Below, piece after piece: positions 23,311 through 29,685 of a stretch of 29,685 nt of DNA. Source of the stretch: a virus. The DNA lies in the IMG/VR virus record IMGVR_UViG_3300046747_000663, positions 1 through 29,685 of that record; one strand, 5' to 3'. The position numbers were made by a program, and so were the translations under genes. The stretch's first letter is position 1. Each line of letters begins with the position of its first letter. The notes beneath the pieces were generated by a model. That model made no database searches, was not told the DNA's origin, and saw only the letters and a list, made by a program, of their open reading frames with translations.

Positions 23311-25320
23311 TCAGGGGCCCGGCGGGGGGCCCATCATCTCCGGCGGCATCGGCGGCCCCCCCGGCGGCATTCCTTCGGGCGGCATGCCCTCCGGCGGCAT
23401 TCCTTCGGGGCCCATCGGCATCCCATCCGGACCCATCTCGCCCATCATCTCGGGCGGCAACATCCCCTCCGGTCCCATCGGGCCGGGCGGCTCTTGCTGG
23501 CCGGGGATCGTTCCGTCCGGCTGCTGGCCCATCGTCATGAGATGCGTGCACTGATCAATAAACCGCTGGAGCATATCCAGCGCGTCCTCGTCCCCGTCGT
23601 CGGCAAACGCATCCACCCAGGCAAGCTGCGCCATCTGGCGGCTTTGCTGGAGGTTCATCGCCGCGACCGGCGGAATGTACTTCTTGAAGACGAGGATCGA
23701 TTCGATGGCCTTCTCGGTCGCGCGGTACGAAGCCGACTCGGGCCCCACCACCGACTCGAGATCCGGGAAGTCGAGCAGCATCTTCGCTTGCTCGGGCGTG
23801 ATCCACTTCGCCGCCGCTAGGTCTTGCACCTGCTGCATGCGCGCAGAAGGCGTGCGAGCAAGCATGGCTGTCGGGAAGACTTGGATGACGTATTCGTCCT
23901 CCTCCACCTCCACGTCACGCCAACGGAGAATCTCAAGGTGGGTCTTTTTCTTGACCCGGAGGGCCCAGTCTTTGTTGTCGGCACCGATCTCACGGGCCCA
24001 GTGAACCATGTGGCGGCCGATCTCGACACAAAAGTCCTCGTAGGCGCGCCCGAACACAATGAATCGCTCGGTCTCGATGTCGTTGTACTCTTGGATCGCT
24101 TTGCCGGAGTTCAGACCCGCCGGTTTGGTGCTCTGCGCGGAGAGCTGCGACACGCCGCTCATCTCGAAGGCCTTCGGGATGAGGTTCATGAGGTGCTGGT
24201 AGCTCTGCGGGTGCACCGGGTTCGTCTGGATGGCTTGCGGCGGCATCTGGCCCTTGAACCGCACCACCGTGCCGATGCCGTTGTCGATGATGCTGCTCGG
24301 GATCCCAGCCGTTTCAGGCACCAGCCAGATGGACCCACCCATGAGATGATGGGACCGCTGGATCTTGGCGGCCATCACGTTGATCTCGTACTGGATCCCT
24401 TGGATCTCCTGCGCGATCCCGATCCCCCAGTAGCCCACGAGCGGCTGCTGGCGCCGAAGGGCGATGATCGGGAACACGTCGCGCTTGTATTCCTCGTCCA
24501 GGAGCGTCCCGTTCGAGCAGATGATCGAGTGCCGACCGTCACTTCCGCCCTTTTTCGACGGGAGCCGCCAGCATTCGATGAGGCAGATCTGATCCGACAC
24601 GTAATCCCGAATGCCGGTTCGGGCGTAGTAGATGGGCTCCGAGGAGCAATTGAGGATGATCTCCTCTTTCTCTTCCCCCGGAAACATGGCGAGAGCGACA
24701 GTGCGGTCGACCCAGCGCTCCCGGTAGAGCGACTGCGGCTGCCCGTACATGGCCTCGCCATCGTCGACGATGAGTTCCCACGGGTAGCAACGCTCCACGC
24801 ACACGTCCGTGCCGCTACGGAACACATGCACGAAACCCGTTCCAAACACGCACGCGTCGAGCAGGACCGCCGGGGTCACTTCGAAGACGCGGCTGGCGTC
24901 GAATTGCGCCTCGCAAAACTTGGTGAGCTGCTTGGCTTGCCGTTTGGCGGAGTAGTCACCGCCGGTGGTCAAAAACATCGGCAAAGGCTGGTTTTTTGCG
25001 ATCTTCGCAACCAGTGTGTCGATGGTGTTTTTGGTCACATTGAACGTGAGCCGGCCCGGCGTGAAACGGTACGGGGTATACGCTTGCCGTGTGAGGGCGG
25101 GGTAGTCCGTTTCGGAGTACATGCGCGCCCAGTGCAGGTTCGACACGCGCCGGTACTCTTGCCAATCGGCAATGCGCCGCACGACCTCGATCACGCGGTT
25201 GTAGCGCTCTTCCTCCGGGCCGAGCTGCCAGCGCAGATCAACGTCGTTTTCCTTCTTCCCGTCACGGACCAGCTTCTTCTCGGGGCCGAGACGGATGGCC
25301 CCCATGAATTCTTGGCTCAC
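23311..25320 (-). CDS. portal protein with Pro/Gly/Met tail
   Basis: A 669-residue portal subunit forming the DNA channel at one capsid vertex. The core (about 30-580) has the usual helical/beta pattern, including LTFNVTKNTIDTLVAKI, HLMGGSIWLVPETAG and, near 400-435, SGVSQLSAQSTK...NSGKAIQEYNDIETER, typical of podovirus portals. The last ~60 residues (from about 610) are a Gly/Pro/Glu/Met repeat tail (GMPPEGMPPEGMPPGG). Translation starts at GTG (25320) and overlaps the previous stop in GTGA, implying coupling. It ends 12 bases before the scaffold start. Confidence 0.85.
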   Translation of the reverse strand: MSQEFMGAIRLGPEKKLVRDGKKENDVDLRWQLGPEEERYNRVIEVVRRIADWQEYRRVSNLHWARMYSETDYPALTRQAYTPYRFTPGRLTFNVTKNTIDTLVAKIAKNQPLPMFLTTGGDYSAKRQAKQLTKFCEAQFDASRVFEVTPAVLLDACVFGTGFVHVFRSGTDVCVERCYPWELIVDDGEAMYGQPQSLYRERWVDRTVALAMFPGEEKEEIILNCSSEPIYYARTGIRDYVSDQICLIECWRLPSKKGGSDGRHSIICSNGTLLDEEYKRDVFPIIALRRQQPLVGYWGIGIAQEIQGIQYEINVMAAKIQRSHHLMGGSIWLVPETAGIPSSIIDNGIGTVVRFKGQMPPQAIQTNPVHPQSYQHLMNLIPKAFEMSGVSQLSAQSTKPAGLNSGKAIQEYNDIETERFIVFGRAYEDFCVEIGRHMVHWAREIGADNKDWALRVKKKTHLEILRWRDVEVEEDEYVIQVFPTAMLARTPSARMQQVQDLAAAKWITPEQAKMLLDFPDLESVVGPESASYRATEKAIESILVFKKYIPPVAAMNLQQSRQMAQLAWVDAFADDGDEDALDMLQRFIDQCTHLMTMGQQPDGTIPGQQEPPGPMGPEGMLPPEMMGEMGPDGMPMGPEGMPPEGMPPEGMPPGGPPMPPEMMGPPPGP
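23361..23410 (-). repeat. short repeat in the portal C-terminal tail
   Basis: Nineteen bases at 23361-23379 recur exactly at 23391-23409, with a 15-bp sub-repeat between them. They encode the repeated GMPPE-type units at the end of the portal. Confidence 0.7.
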
Positions 25321-25604
25321 AGGTGACCTCGCGCGATGGCGTGGGCTTCGACTTCGTCTTCGCCAGGCTCATGGCCCGTGTGCGCGTAGATCATGCGCAG
25401 CTCCTCACGGGAGGAATGGAGCGCATCCTCGCGCGAGCGCTCGTGGCCCTGCCGCGGGGTGGCGGCTCCCACGGCACCGGCCGGACGCGTGACCGATAGC
25501 GCCCCCCACGGCGTGGGGACGTGCGCGCTATCGACGCCGAGCCTGGCGATAGTGCTGCACGAGTCCTCCAGCAGCTGCTTCATCAACTCCGGACTCCAAT
25601 CCAT
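25317..25604 (-). CDS. hypothetical protein between TerL and portal (95 aa)
   Basis: A short helical protein starting MDWSPELMKQLLEDSCSTIA, with no recognised family. The ATG at 25604 is chosen over one at 25613 because GAGAGGG lies nine bases before it but abuts the earlier ATG. It overlaps the end of TerL by 77 bases in another frame and its TGA overlaps the portal GTG start (GTGA). The N-terminal helix and position suggest a small packaging- or portal-associated factor, but no function can be assigned. Confidence 0.6.
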   Translation of the reverse strand: MDWSPELMKQLLEDSCSTIARLGVDSAHVPTPWGALSVTRPAGAVGAATPRQGHERSREDALHSSREELRMIYAHTGHEPGEDEVEAHAIARGHL

Positions 25605-27315
25605 AATAGGCATCCCTCTCGGTCACGGGTTCGTAGACAGCGTTCTCGGCTCGTTCGAGGCGTTCTTCCCGCTCCCGCTGGAGACCGTCCTCGTCTTCGA
25701 TCCACTCCACGCTACCCTTTTTCAGGCCTTCCACGACAGGCCCCTCCAGGAAGGCGCGGGCCTCCCGCCAACCGTAGAGGAAGCCATCCACGCAGTGGTC
25801 CTCGAACCCTTCCTCGGGCAAAGACCGGTCTTCGTTCCACGGCAGCTCGTCCATCTCCTTCAAGAGATCGACGCACCGGTCGCGGACGATCTGCACGCGT
25901 ACGCGGCTGAGATCGCCGGCTAACAAGGCAAAGTAGCCTCGCTTGTTCTGTTTTTCGGCGGCTTTGATCGGGAGATCGAAGCGCTCTTTGGCCTCTTCCG
26001 CATACCCCTTTCCGAGGCCGCCGAAGTCGCCCACCATCGAATCGAAGTTGTACGTCTTGTCGAGGCTCTTGATGAACTCCGCCGCCTTGGAAGGCGTCAG
26101 GCCCAATTGTTTATAGACCTCCAGAACGTACACCCGAGGATCGTTAGGGCGCCAACCCAGAACAACAAACGCGCAAGCATCCGTAAACCCGAAGTCAACA
26201 GAGAGAATATGAAACGCGCACTTCGGCGCTTCGTTGATGACGACGGCCTTGTCGTTGTAAGGGAGGACGAGGCCGCCTTCGACGATCGTCCAATCCCCAT
26301 TACGTAACTGCGCCCGCGTGACCGGATCGAGTTGCGCGAGAGAGAGTTCATAACTCACCGTATCGACGTGGGGGTTGTCGTCGAGCCGGGCGGGGATGAA
26401 GCGTCGGTTCTTGTCCCGCTCGGCGAGGAAGCGCTTTCTCACCCAGCGGTGCCCGATGCCGCCGGGGTTCGAGGCGCCGCGCACGCGAAGCGGCACGTCG
26501 AGCCCTACCGGCTTACGAAGGCGGGAGAACATGAACCGGTACCAGCTCTCGGGGAACTGGGTCAGCTCATCAAAGCCGATGAACGCGAACTCAGCGGACG
26601 CGTAGCGGAACCGGTCCCGATCGTTGTCGATGAACCCGAAGGAGAGCGACGCGCCCGACGGGAACGTCCAGCGTTTCTCCTGCTTGTCCCAGATGGCTTC
26701 CGTCGCGGCTAGGAACTCGTGGCTCCTGTCCATCACGGCGCCCGGGAGCGCGAGATCCTTGTACGAGCGGCGCAGGATCAAGGCGTGGTAGCCGGGGACG
26801 TCCACGTACTGGAGGGCGGCCATGAGCATTGCAGAGGACTTCCCGCCGCCGGCCGCGCCGCCGTAGAGGACCTCCAGCTCGGTCGAGGCGAGGAAGTCTT
26901 TCTGTTTGCCGGTGGGCCGCTGCGGGCACCACTGGTGCTGGGCTTTCTTCCGCCGCTCCAGCTCCTTCTGGATGTCCCGAACGAGGTCCAGCTCGTCGGC
27001 GGTCAGCCGCACGCGCGAGCCTCCCGGCATCACCGGGTCCGGAATCGGCTCTAGTTCCGAGGGGATAGACGGGATCTGCGGCGACGTCGGGGGCTTCGCC
27101 GTGTTCTGTATCGTCCGGGACGGCGCGATGCCGGTCTTCCCGTTCAGCAGCCACCGCCACCAGAGCAGCTGGTACTCGACCAAGCCCTCCCGGGCCGCGT
27201 AGTCGGACGAGCTGAGGCCGGACGCAGCCCACCCCTCGACGCGCGTGCGCCAGAGCCCCACCTTCCCGGGCTCGAAGTAGCTTTGCGCGTGGGCGCCGCG
27301 GTGGATGTCGCTCAC
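25528..27315 (-). CDS. terL: large terminase subunit (TerL) with N-terminal HTH extension
   Basis: A 595-residue packaging motor ATPase and nuclease. Walker A is GGAAGGGKSS (152-161, Lys159), Walker B is IGFDE (Asp249, Glu250), and ASNPGG (281-286) fits the coupling motif. The nuclease domain has SVDFGFTD (Asp374), VGDFGG (Asp430) and DHCVDGF (Asp510), giving an RNase H-like acidic triad; QLRNGDW precedes it. Residues ~18-60 carry an extra segment, WRTRVEGWAASGLSSSDYAA...GL...WWRWLL, that matches the pattern of helix-turn-helix domains of IS66-type accessory and transposase proteins. The GTG start overlaps the previous stop as GTGA. Confidence 0.9.
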   Translation of the reverse strand: MSDIHRGAHAQSYFEPGKVGLWRTRVEGWAASGLSSSDYAAREGLVEYQLLWWRWLLNGKTGIAPSRTIQNTAKPPTSPQIPSIPSELEPIPDPVMPGGSRVRLTADELDLVRDIQKELERRKKAQHQWCPQRPTGKQKDFLASTELEVLYGGAAGGGKSSAMLMAALQYVDVPGYHALILRRSYKDLALPGAVMDRSHEFLAATEAIWDKQEKRWTFPSGASLSFGFIDNDRDRFRYASAEFAFIGFDELTQFPESWYRFMFSRLRKPVGLDVPLRVRGASNPGGIGHRWVRKRFLAERDKNRRFIPARLDDNPHVDTVSYELSLAQLDPVTRAQLRNGDWTIVEGGLVLPYNDKAVVINEAPKCAFHILSVDFGFTDACAFVVLGWRPNDPRVYVLEVYKQLGLTPSKAAEFIKSLDKTYNFDSMVGDFGGLGKGYAEEAKERFDLPIKAAEKQNKRGYFALLAGDLSRVRVQIVRDRCVDLLKEMDELPWNEDRSLPEEGFEDHCVDGFLYGWREARAFLEGPVVEGLKKGSVEWIEDEDGLQREREERLERAENAVYEPVTERDAYYGLESGVDEAAAGGLVQHYRQARRR

Positions 27316-27635
27316 GCGGCGGGCTTTTCAGCCTTCGCGACGGCCTCCGCGCGCGGGGTCGTGCGGCGCTTGAAGCTCTTCACGATGTGCCACGGAACCT
27401 CGGTCGGCACGCCGCCGCCGAACGGCTTCAGGACCACCAGCGGCCCGATGGGCGTCAGCTGGATGAAGATCCCGACGGTGTTGCTGGAGCCGGGGAGGAT
27501 GCCGTCCCCGAAGTACTGGCTCTCCGGGCCGTAGCCGATCTTCCGGGGCTCCCTAACCGGGACGGAGAAATGCACGCTTTCGAGTTCGATCTCTTGCATG
27601 CGGCAAAGATCGACCCGAAAACGCGCACTTGTCAA
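27312..27635 (-). CDS. hypothetical protein upstream of TerL (107 aa)
   Basis: A small beta-rich protein (VHFSVPVREPRKIGYG, GIFIQLTPIGPLVVLKPFGG) with a basic C-terminus. No family is recognised. The TTG at 27635 overlaps the stop of the GNAT-like gene (TTGA), while the ATG at 27599 gives a shorter 95-residue form; neither has a clear SD, so the start is uncertain. Its stop overlaps the TerL start, so it is likely translated in the same coupled series. Confidence 0.55.
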   Translation of the reverse strand: MTSARFRVDLCRMQEIELESVHFSVPVREPRKIGYGPESQYFGDGILPGSSNTVGIFIQLTPIGPLVVLKPFGGGVPTEVPWHIVKSFKRRTTPRAEAVAKAEKPAA

Positions 27636-28045
27636 TCGTTCAGCAGAAACGCGTATGCGTCATACACCCATTTTTTGGGATCAGGGTTCAGCTTCACGAA
27701 GGCCGCCGGCAGATGCGTGTGCCGGTACGGACCCTTCAACGGTAGAAGTGCCGAGATCAGCTTTTTAGCGATCCCGGTTCGCCGGTAGGCGTGTTTTACG
27801 AACACGTAGTCGAGGGTGCGATCCTCGGCCGAACCGACGGCCCAGCCAAGGATCAGATCCCGGGTGTCTTCCAGGTGAGCAATGATCGCCGTGGTGCTCT
27901 CCAGGCGTTTCCGGATCGCCACCTTCTGCCGCAGCTCGTAGAGCGAGGCATCCGCGAGCCGCTGCACGGTGCCGTTGGCTGCCGTCCAGCTGGTCACGAT
28001 GTAGTCGATATCCCCGGGCTCGGCCTCACGAAGAAGTAGCTGCAT
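27632..28045 (-). CDS. GNAT-like acetyltransferase
   Basis: A 137-residue protein with the layout of a GNAT fold: a first strand LLLREAEPGDIDYIVTSW, a long helical part, a strand RDLILGWAVGS, then strand and helix LDYVFVKHAYRRTGIAKKLI. The RRTGIA element (88-93) fits the acetyl-CoA-binding motif A (R/Q-x-x-G-x-A/G). The C-terminus is short. Such genes occur beside terminases in some phages; whether it acetylates a host protein, a virion component or a small molecule cannot be told. It overlaps the preceding gene by 20 bases. Confidence 0.7.
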   Translation of the reverse strand: MQLLLREAEPGDIDYIVTSWTAANGTVQRLADASLYELRQKVAIRKRLESTTAIIAHLEDTRDLILGWAVGSAEDRTLDYVFVKHAYRRTGIAKKLISALLPLKGPYRHTHLPAAFVKLNPDPKKWVYDAYAFLLND

Positions 28046-28343
28046 GGTCGATGTCTCTCTGGGTCAGGCGGATCCGAACATCGAGGGCTCCTTTGGCCGC
28101 CTCGAAGCACGCCAGATGCTTGTCCCTCCCGAACTTGCTCGCGAAGGTATGCACCACCCGGATGGGCTCCTGGCTATCGCCGAACTCGCGCATGTGGATA
28201 ATCACGTCGACGTGGAAGGGGATAAGCTCCCTCCCTTTCACGGATCGGTAGTGATCCTCGATCATCTTCGTGATGTTGTTTCGGATCTCCGCCGGCAGAT
28301 CAACGTCGTTGTAGCGCTCTTCAGGCGCTTCGCGCCCGTTCAC
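28026..28343 (-). CDS. hypothetical protein (105 aa)
   Basis: An alpha/beta protein of unknown family. A helical N-terminus (AEIRNNITKMIEDHYRSVKG) precedes strands (PFHVDVIIHMREFG, IRVVHTFASKF) and a helix. The GTG at 28343 overlaps the previous stop as GTGA, like TerL and portal. It overlaps the start of the GNAT-like gene. No domain could be assigned. Confidence 0.6.
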   Translation of the reverse strand: MNGREAPEERYNDVDLPAEIRNNITKMIEDHYRSVKGRELIPFHVDVIIHMREFGDSQEPIRVVHTFASKFGRDKHLACFEAAKGALDVRIRLTQRDIDHAATSS

Positions 28344-28693
28344 GACCGCGCCTTCTCTTCCCGCGCTTCGAGGTCCCGGAGATCTTCCTGGAGGCTCTGG
28401 ATCGCGATCTTGTAGAACGTCTTCTGCACCTCGAGTTGCGGCACGTCCGGCGGCTCAGGGAACAGGCAGAGCTTGATGATGCCGTGCGGGTGCTCTTCGG
28501 TGCCGCCGACCACAAACGAGAGATGGATGCTCCCCACCGTGGCGGCGTAGCCTCCCCGCGAAGCCTCTGCCACCTTCCCCATGGCCAGGTCGAGCTTCTG
28601 GGAATACTCCTTGGCCTCCGACGAGGCAGCGATACGGCCCATGTTCTCGACCTCGTATTCCGTGGGGTCGCGCAGTGTTTTCTCTTCTGCCAT
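28340..28693 (-). CDS. hypothetical protein (117 aa)
   Basis: A helical protein with a central beta part. Residues 1-45 are helical (MAEEKTLRDPTEYEVENMGR), the middle contains GSIHLSFVVGGTEEHPHGII, and a coiled-coil-like helix ends it (FYKIAIQSLQEDLRDLEARE). AAGGAG six bases before the ATG at 28693 fixes the start; a GTG one codon earlier is less likely. It follows the small terminase with the SD within the terminase's final codons. No family is recognised. Confidence 0.65.
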   Translation of the reverse strand: MAEEKTLRDPTEYEVENMGRIAASSEAKEYSQKLDLAMGKVAEASRGGYAATVGSIHLSFVVGGTEEHPHGIIKLCLFPEPPDVPQLEVQKTFYKIAIQSLQEDLRDLEAREEKARS

Positions 28694-28696
28694 CAC

Positions 28697-29254
28697 TCAC
28701 TCCTTCAGGAGTGGCTTCAGCCCGAACTTCTCGAGCATCGCCACCAGTTGTTCCGAGGTCATCTCGGCGACGTTGATGTTGAGTCGCTGGTTGATCGTGT
28801 TCTTCGTCGTGCCGGCGAACTGCGGCGGCTGGTACTTCCGCGGCCACCGGCGTTCCATGAACGTCATGACGGCCGAGGCGCTCCCGCTCGCGAGCAACGT
28901 CGCCACGATCTGCGTCTCGGCCTTGGCTTCCGCCTGCTCTAGCTGCACCGCGAACCGCCGAAGAAACAGCCACTGCGCGTCGCTCACCCCTTCCGGGGGG
29001 GCCGACTGCCGGGCGATGCGGAGGGCCGCGTAGAAGGCATCCGTCGTAATGCCGGCGGCTTGCACCGCCGTGTCGAGGAAGTTGCCCTTCGTGACGCTCT
29101 CCAGAATCGATTCACTGATCCCCTTCCGGTACGTCTCCTGGAGGAGCGAGCCGGCGAGGGTGACGTCATCCTGGTTTGCGCTTGAGAGCGTCGGGGGGTT
29201 CACCCACGGCTCCGGAGCCGTGGTCTTGTTGGGCTTGGCTTTGGGTCGCGACAT
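28697..29254 (-). CDS. terS: small terminase subunit candidate (TerS)
   Basis: A 185-residue protein proposed to recognise the packaging site and recruit TerL. A helix-turn-helix is visible at about 55-84 (GNFLDTAVQAAGITTDAFYA), followed by helices with the segment FMERRWPRKY (132-141), which resembles the W-x-L-E-R-R-x-P-x-x-Y element of many phage small terminases. A Gln/Lys-rich linker and a C-terminal amphipathic helix follow. The ATG at 29254 is preferred, although GTG at 29257 is possible; no strong SD is present. It overlaps the ribbon-helix-helix gene by 89 bases in a different frame. Confidence 0.7.
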   Translation of the reverse strand: MSRPKAKPNKTTAPEPWVNPPTLSSANQDDVTLAGSLLQETYRKGISESILESVTKGNFLDTAVQAAGITTDAFYAALRIARQSAPPEGVSDAQWLFLRRFAVQLEQAEAKAETQIVATLLASGSASAVMTFMERRWPRKYQPPQFAGTTKNTINQRLNINVAEMTSEQLVAMLEKFGLKPLLKE

Positions 29255-29417
29255 CACCGGGCAGCATAGAGGCAAGGGCGAGCTGCACGAAATCCGCGCG
29301 CTTCAACCCCAGCCGCTTCGCTTCTTGGTCCACGGCCAAGAACATCCCGATCGGAACGCGAACCCCCAGTTTGACGAGTCCGCGTTCCTTTGCGTACCGC
29401 TTCTCGTCCCACGCCAT
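29166..29417 (-). CDS. ribbon-helix-helix-like DNA-binding protein (83 aa)
   Basis: The core pattern at about 14-52 (LVKLGVRVPIGMFLAVDQEA followed by KRLGLKRADFVQLALASML) fits the strand-helix-helix arrangement of CopG/Arc-type regulators, with a charged N-terminus that could hold the DNA-contacting strand. The C-terminal 30 residues are Gly/Gln-rich and probably flexible. AAGGTGGG lies four bases before the ATG at 29417. It may regulate this transcription unit or act beside TerS at the packaging site. Confidence 0.65.
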   Translation of the reverse strand: MAWDEKRYAKERGLVKLGVRVPIGMFLAVDQEAKRLGLKRADFVQLALASMLPGDVATQSQAQQDHGSGAVGEPPDALKRKPG

Positions 29418-29427
29418 TCAACCCACC

Positions 29428-29685
29428 TTACGACGGAGGGTTGCCTTCGTCTGCATCGAGTTCGCTCGCGTCGATCTGCGTGTTCACAATCTCGACGTGG
29501 GCGATGCCCGCGAGAAGCCGCGCGAGACGTTCGGCGATCCAGCGCGGCGGCACCGGTAGCCGCTTCGAGATGGGCTCGAAGTAGTCGACCATCGCGGTCA
29601 CCATCTCGATCCCTGCCGCGCTGTTCTGCGGGAGCGTGAGGACGACCATGGTGGCGAGCGCCACGATGTCTTTGACCTCTTCCTC
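29428..29685 (-). CDS. hypothetical protein, possibly partial at window edge
   Basis: The frame is open to the right edge, so the true start may lie outside. Inside the window it could start at GTG 29664 or ATG 29649. The visible part is helical (GIEMVTAMVDYFEPISKRLP, PPRWIAERLARLLAGIAHVE) with an acidic end. It is 10 bases upstream of the ribbon-helix-helix gene in the same direction and probably in the same operon. No family is recognised. Confidence 0.5.
   Translation of the reverse strand, partial: EEEVKDIVALATMVVLTLPQNSAAGIEMVTAMVDYFEPISKRLPVPPRWIAERLARLLAGIAHVEIVNTQIDASELDADEGNPPS

Noticed and set aside
23824-25326. 500-residue plus-strand frame
   Set aside because: Antisense to the portal gene, with shadow composition.
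25605-25613. Earlier ATG for the gene between TerL and portal
   Set aside because: The SD GAGAGGG abuts it directly, whereas the ATG at 25604 has ideal spacing.

Overview
The window reads as one arm of a high-GC double-stranded DNA tailed phage (Caudoviricetes). The morphology is most likely short-tailed (podovirus-like): a terminase, portal, scaffold, HK97-type capsid, gp4/gp11-like adaptor and gp10/gp12-like nozzle are followed by very large Gly/Ala-rich ejection-type proteins. No tape measure, tail tube, sheath or baseplate gene is visible. No integrase, replication or RNA polymerase gene is present, so the rest of the genome lies outside the window. A probable lipoprotein next to a holin-like protein suggests a Gram-negative (diderm) host; nothing identifies the host further.

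Layout. Positions 1-825 are a plus-strand RNA block: a tRNA/tmRNA-like 3' end, tRNA-Tyr(GTA), tRNA-Glu(TTC), a 49-residue membrane-protein ORF, tRNA-Gln(TTG), tRNA-Gln(CTG) and a terminator. A minus-strand lysozyme/transglycosylase-like lysin (832-1383) diverges from two plus-strand genes (1450-2246), the first encoding a winged-helix protein. From 2277 to the right edge everything is on the minus strand and tightly packed, mostly with 1-4 nt overlaps. Read in transcription order, from the right edge leftwards, it runs: partial ORF, ribbon-helix-helix protein, small terminase, two unknowns, GNAT-like acetyltransferase, unknown, large terminase with an extra N-terminal helix-turn-helix, small ORF, portal, scaffold, major capsid, two small head-region proteins, adaptor, LamG protein, nozzle, five Gly/Ala/Pro/Gln-rich internal-virion candidates, a small beta protein, a 1046-residue TIG/LamG fibre, a two-TM holin candidate and an overlapping lipoprotein.

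How it works together. The right part makes the packaging motor and empties DNA into a scaffolded procapsid. The middle part builds the neck and nozzle. The left part supplies ejection proteins, receptor-binding fibre and lysis functions. The tRNAs (notably two Gln isoacceptors reading CAA and CAG) may support translation of unusually Gln-rich virion proteins. The most unusual items are the transposase-type HTH fused to TerL, a hairpin that buries the capsid gene's Shine-Dalgarno sequence, the low-complexity Pro/Gly/Met proteins sharing a C-terminal RMRG motif, a degenerate tRNA-Tyr, and the tRNA- or tmRNA-like 3' end at the left edge.
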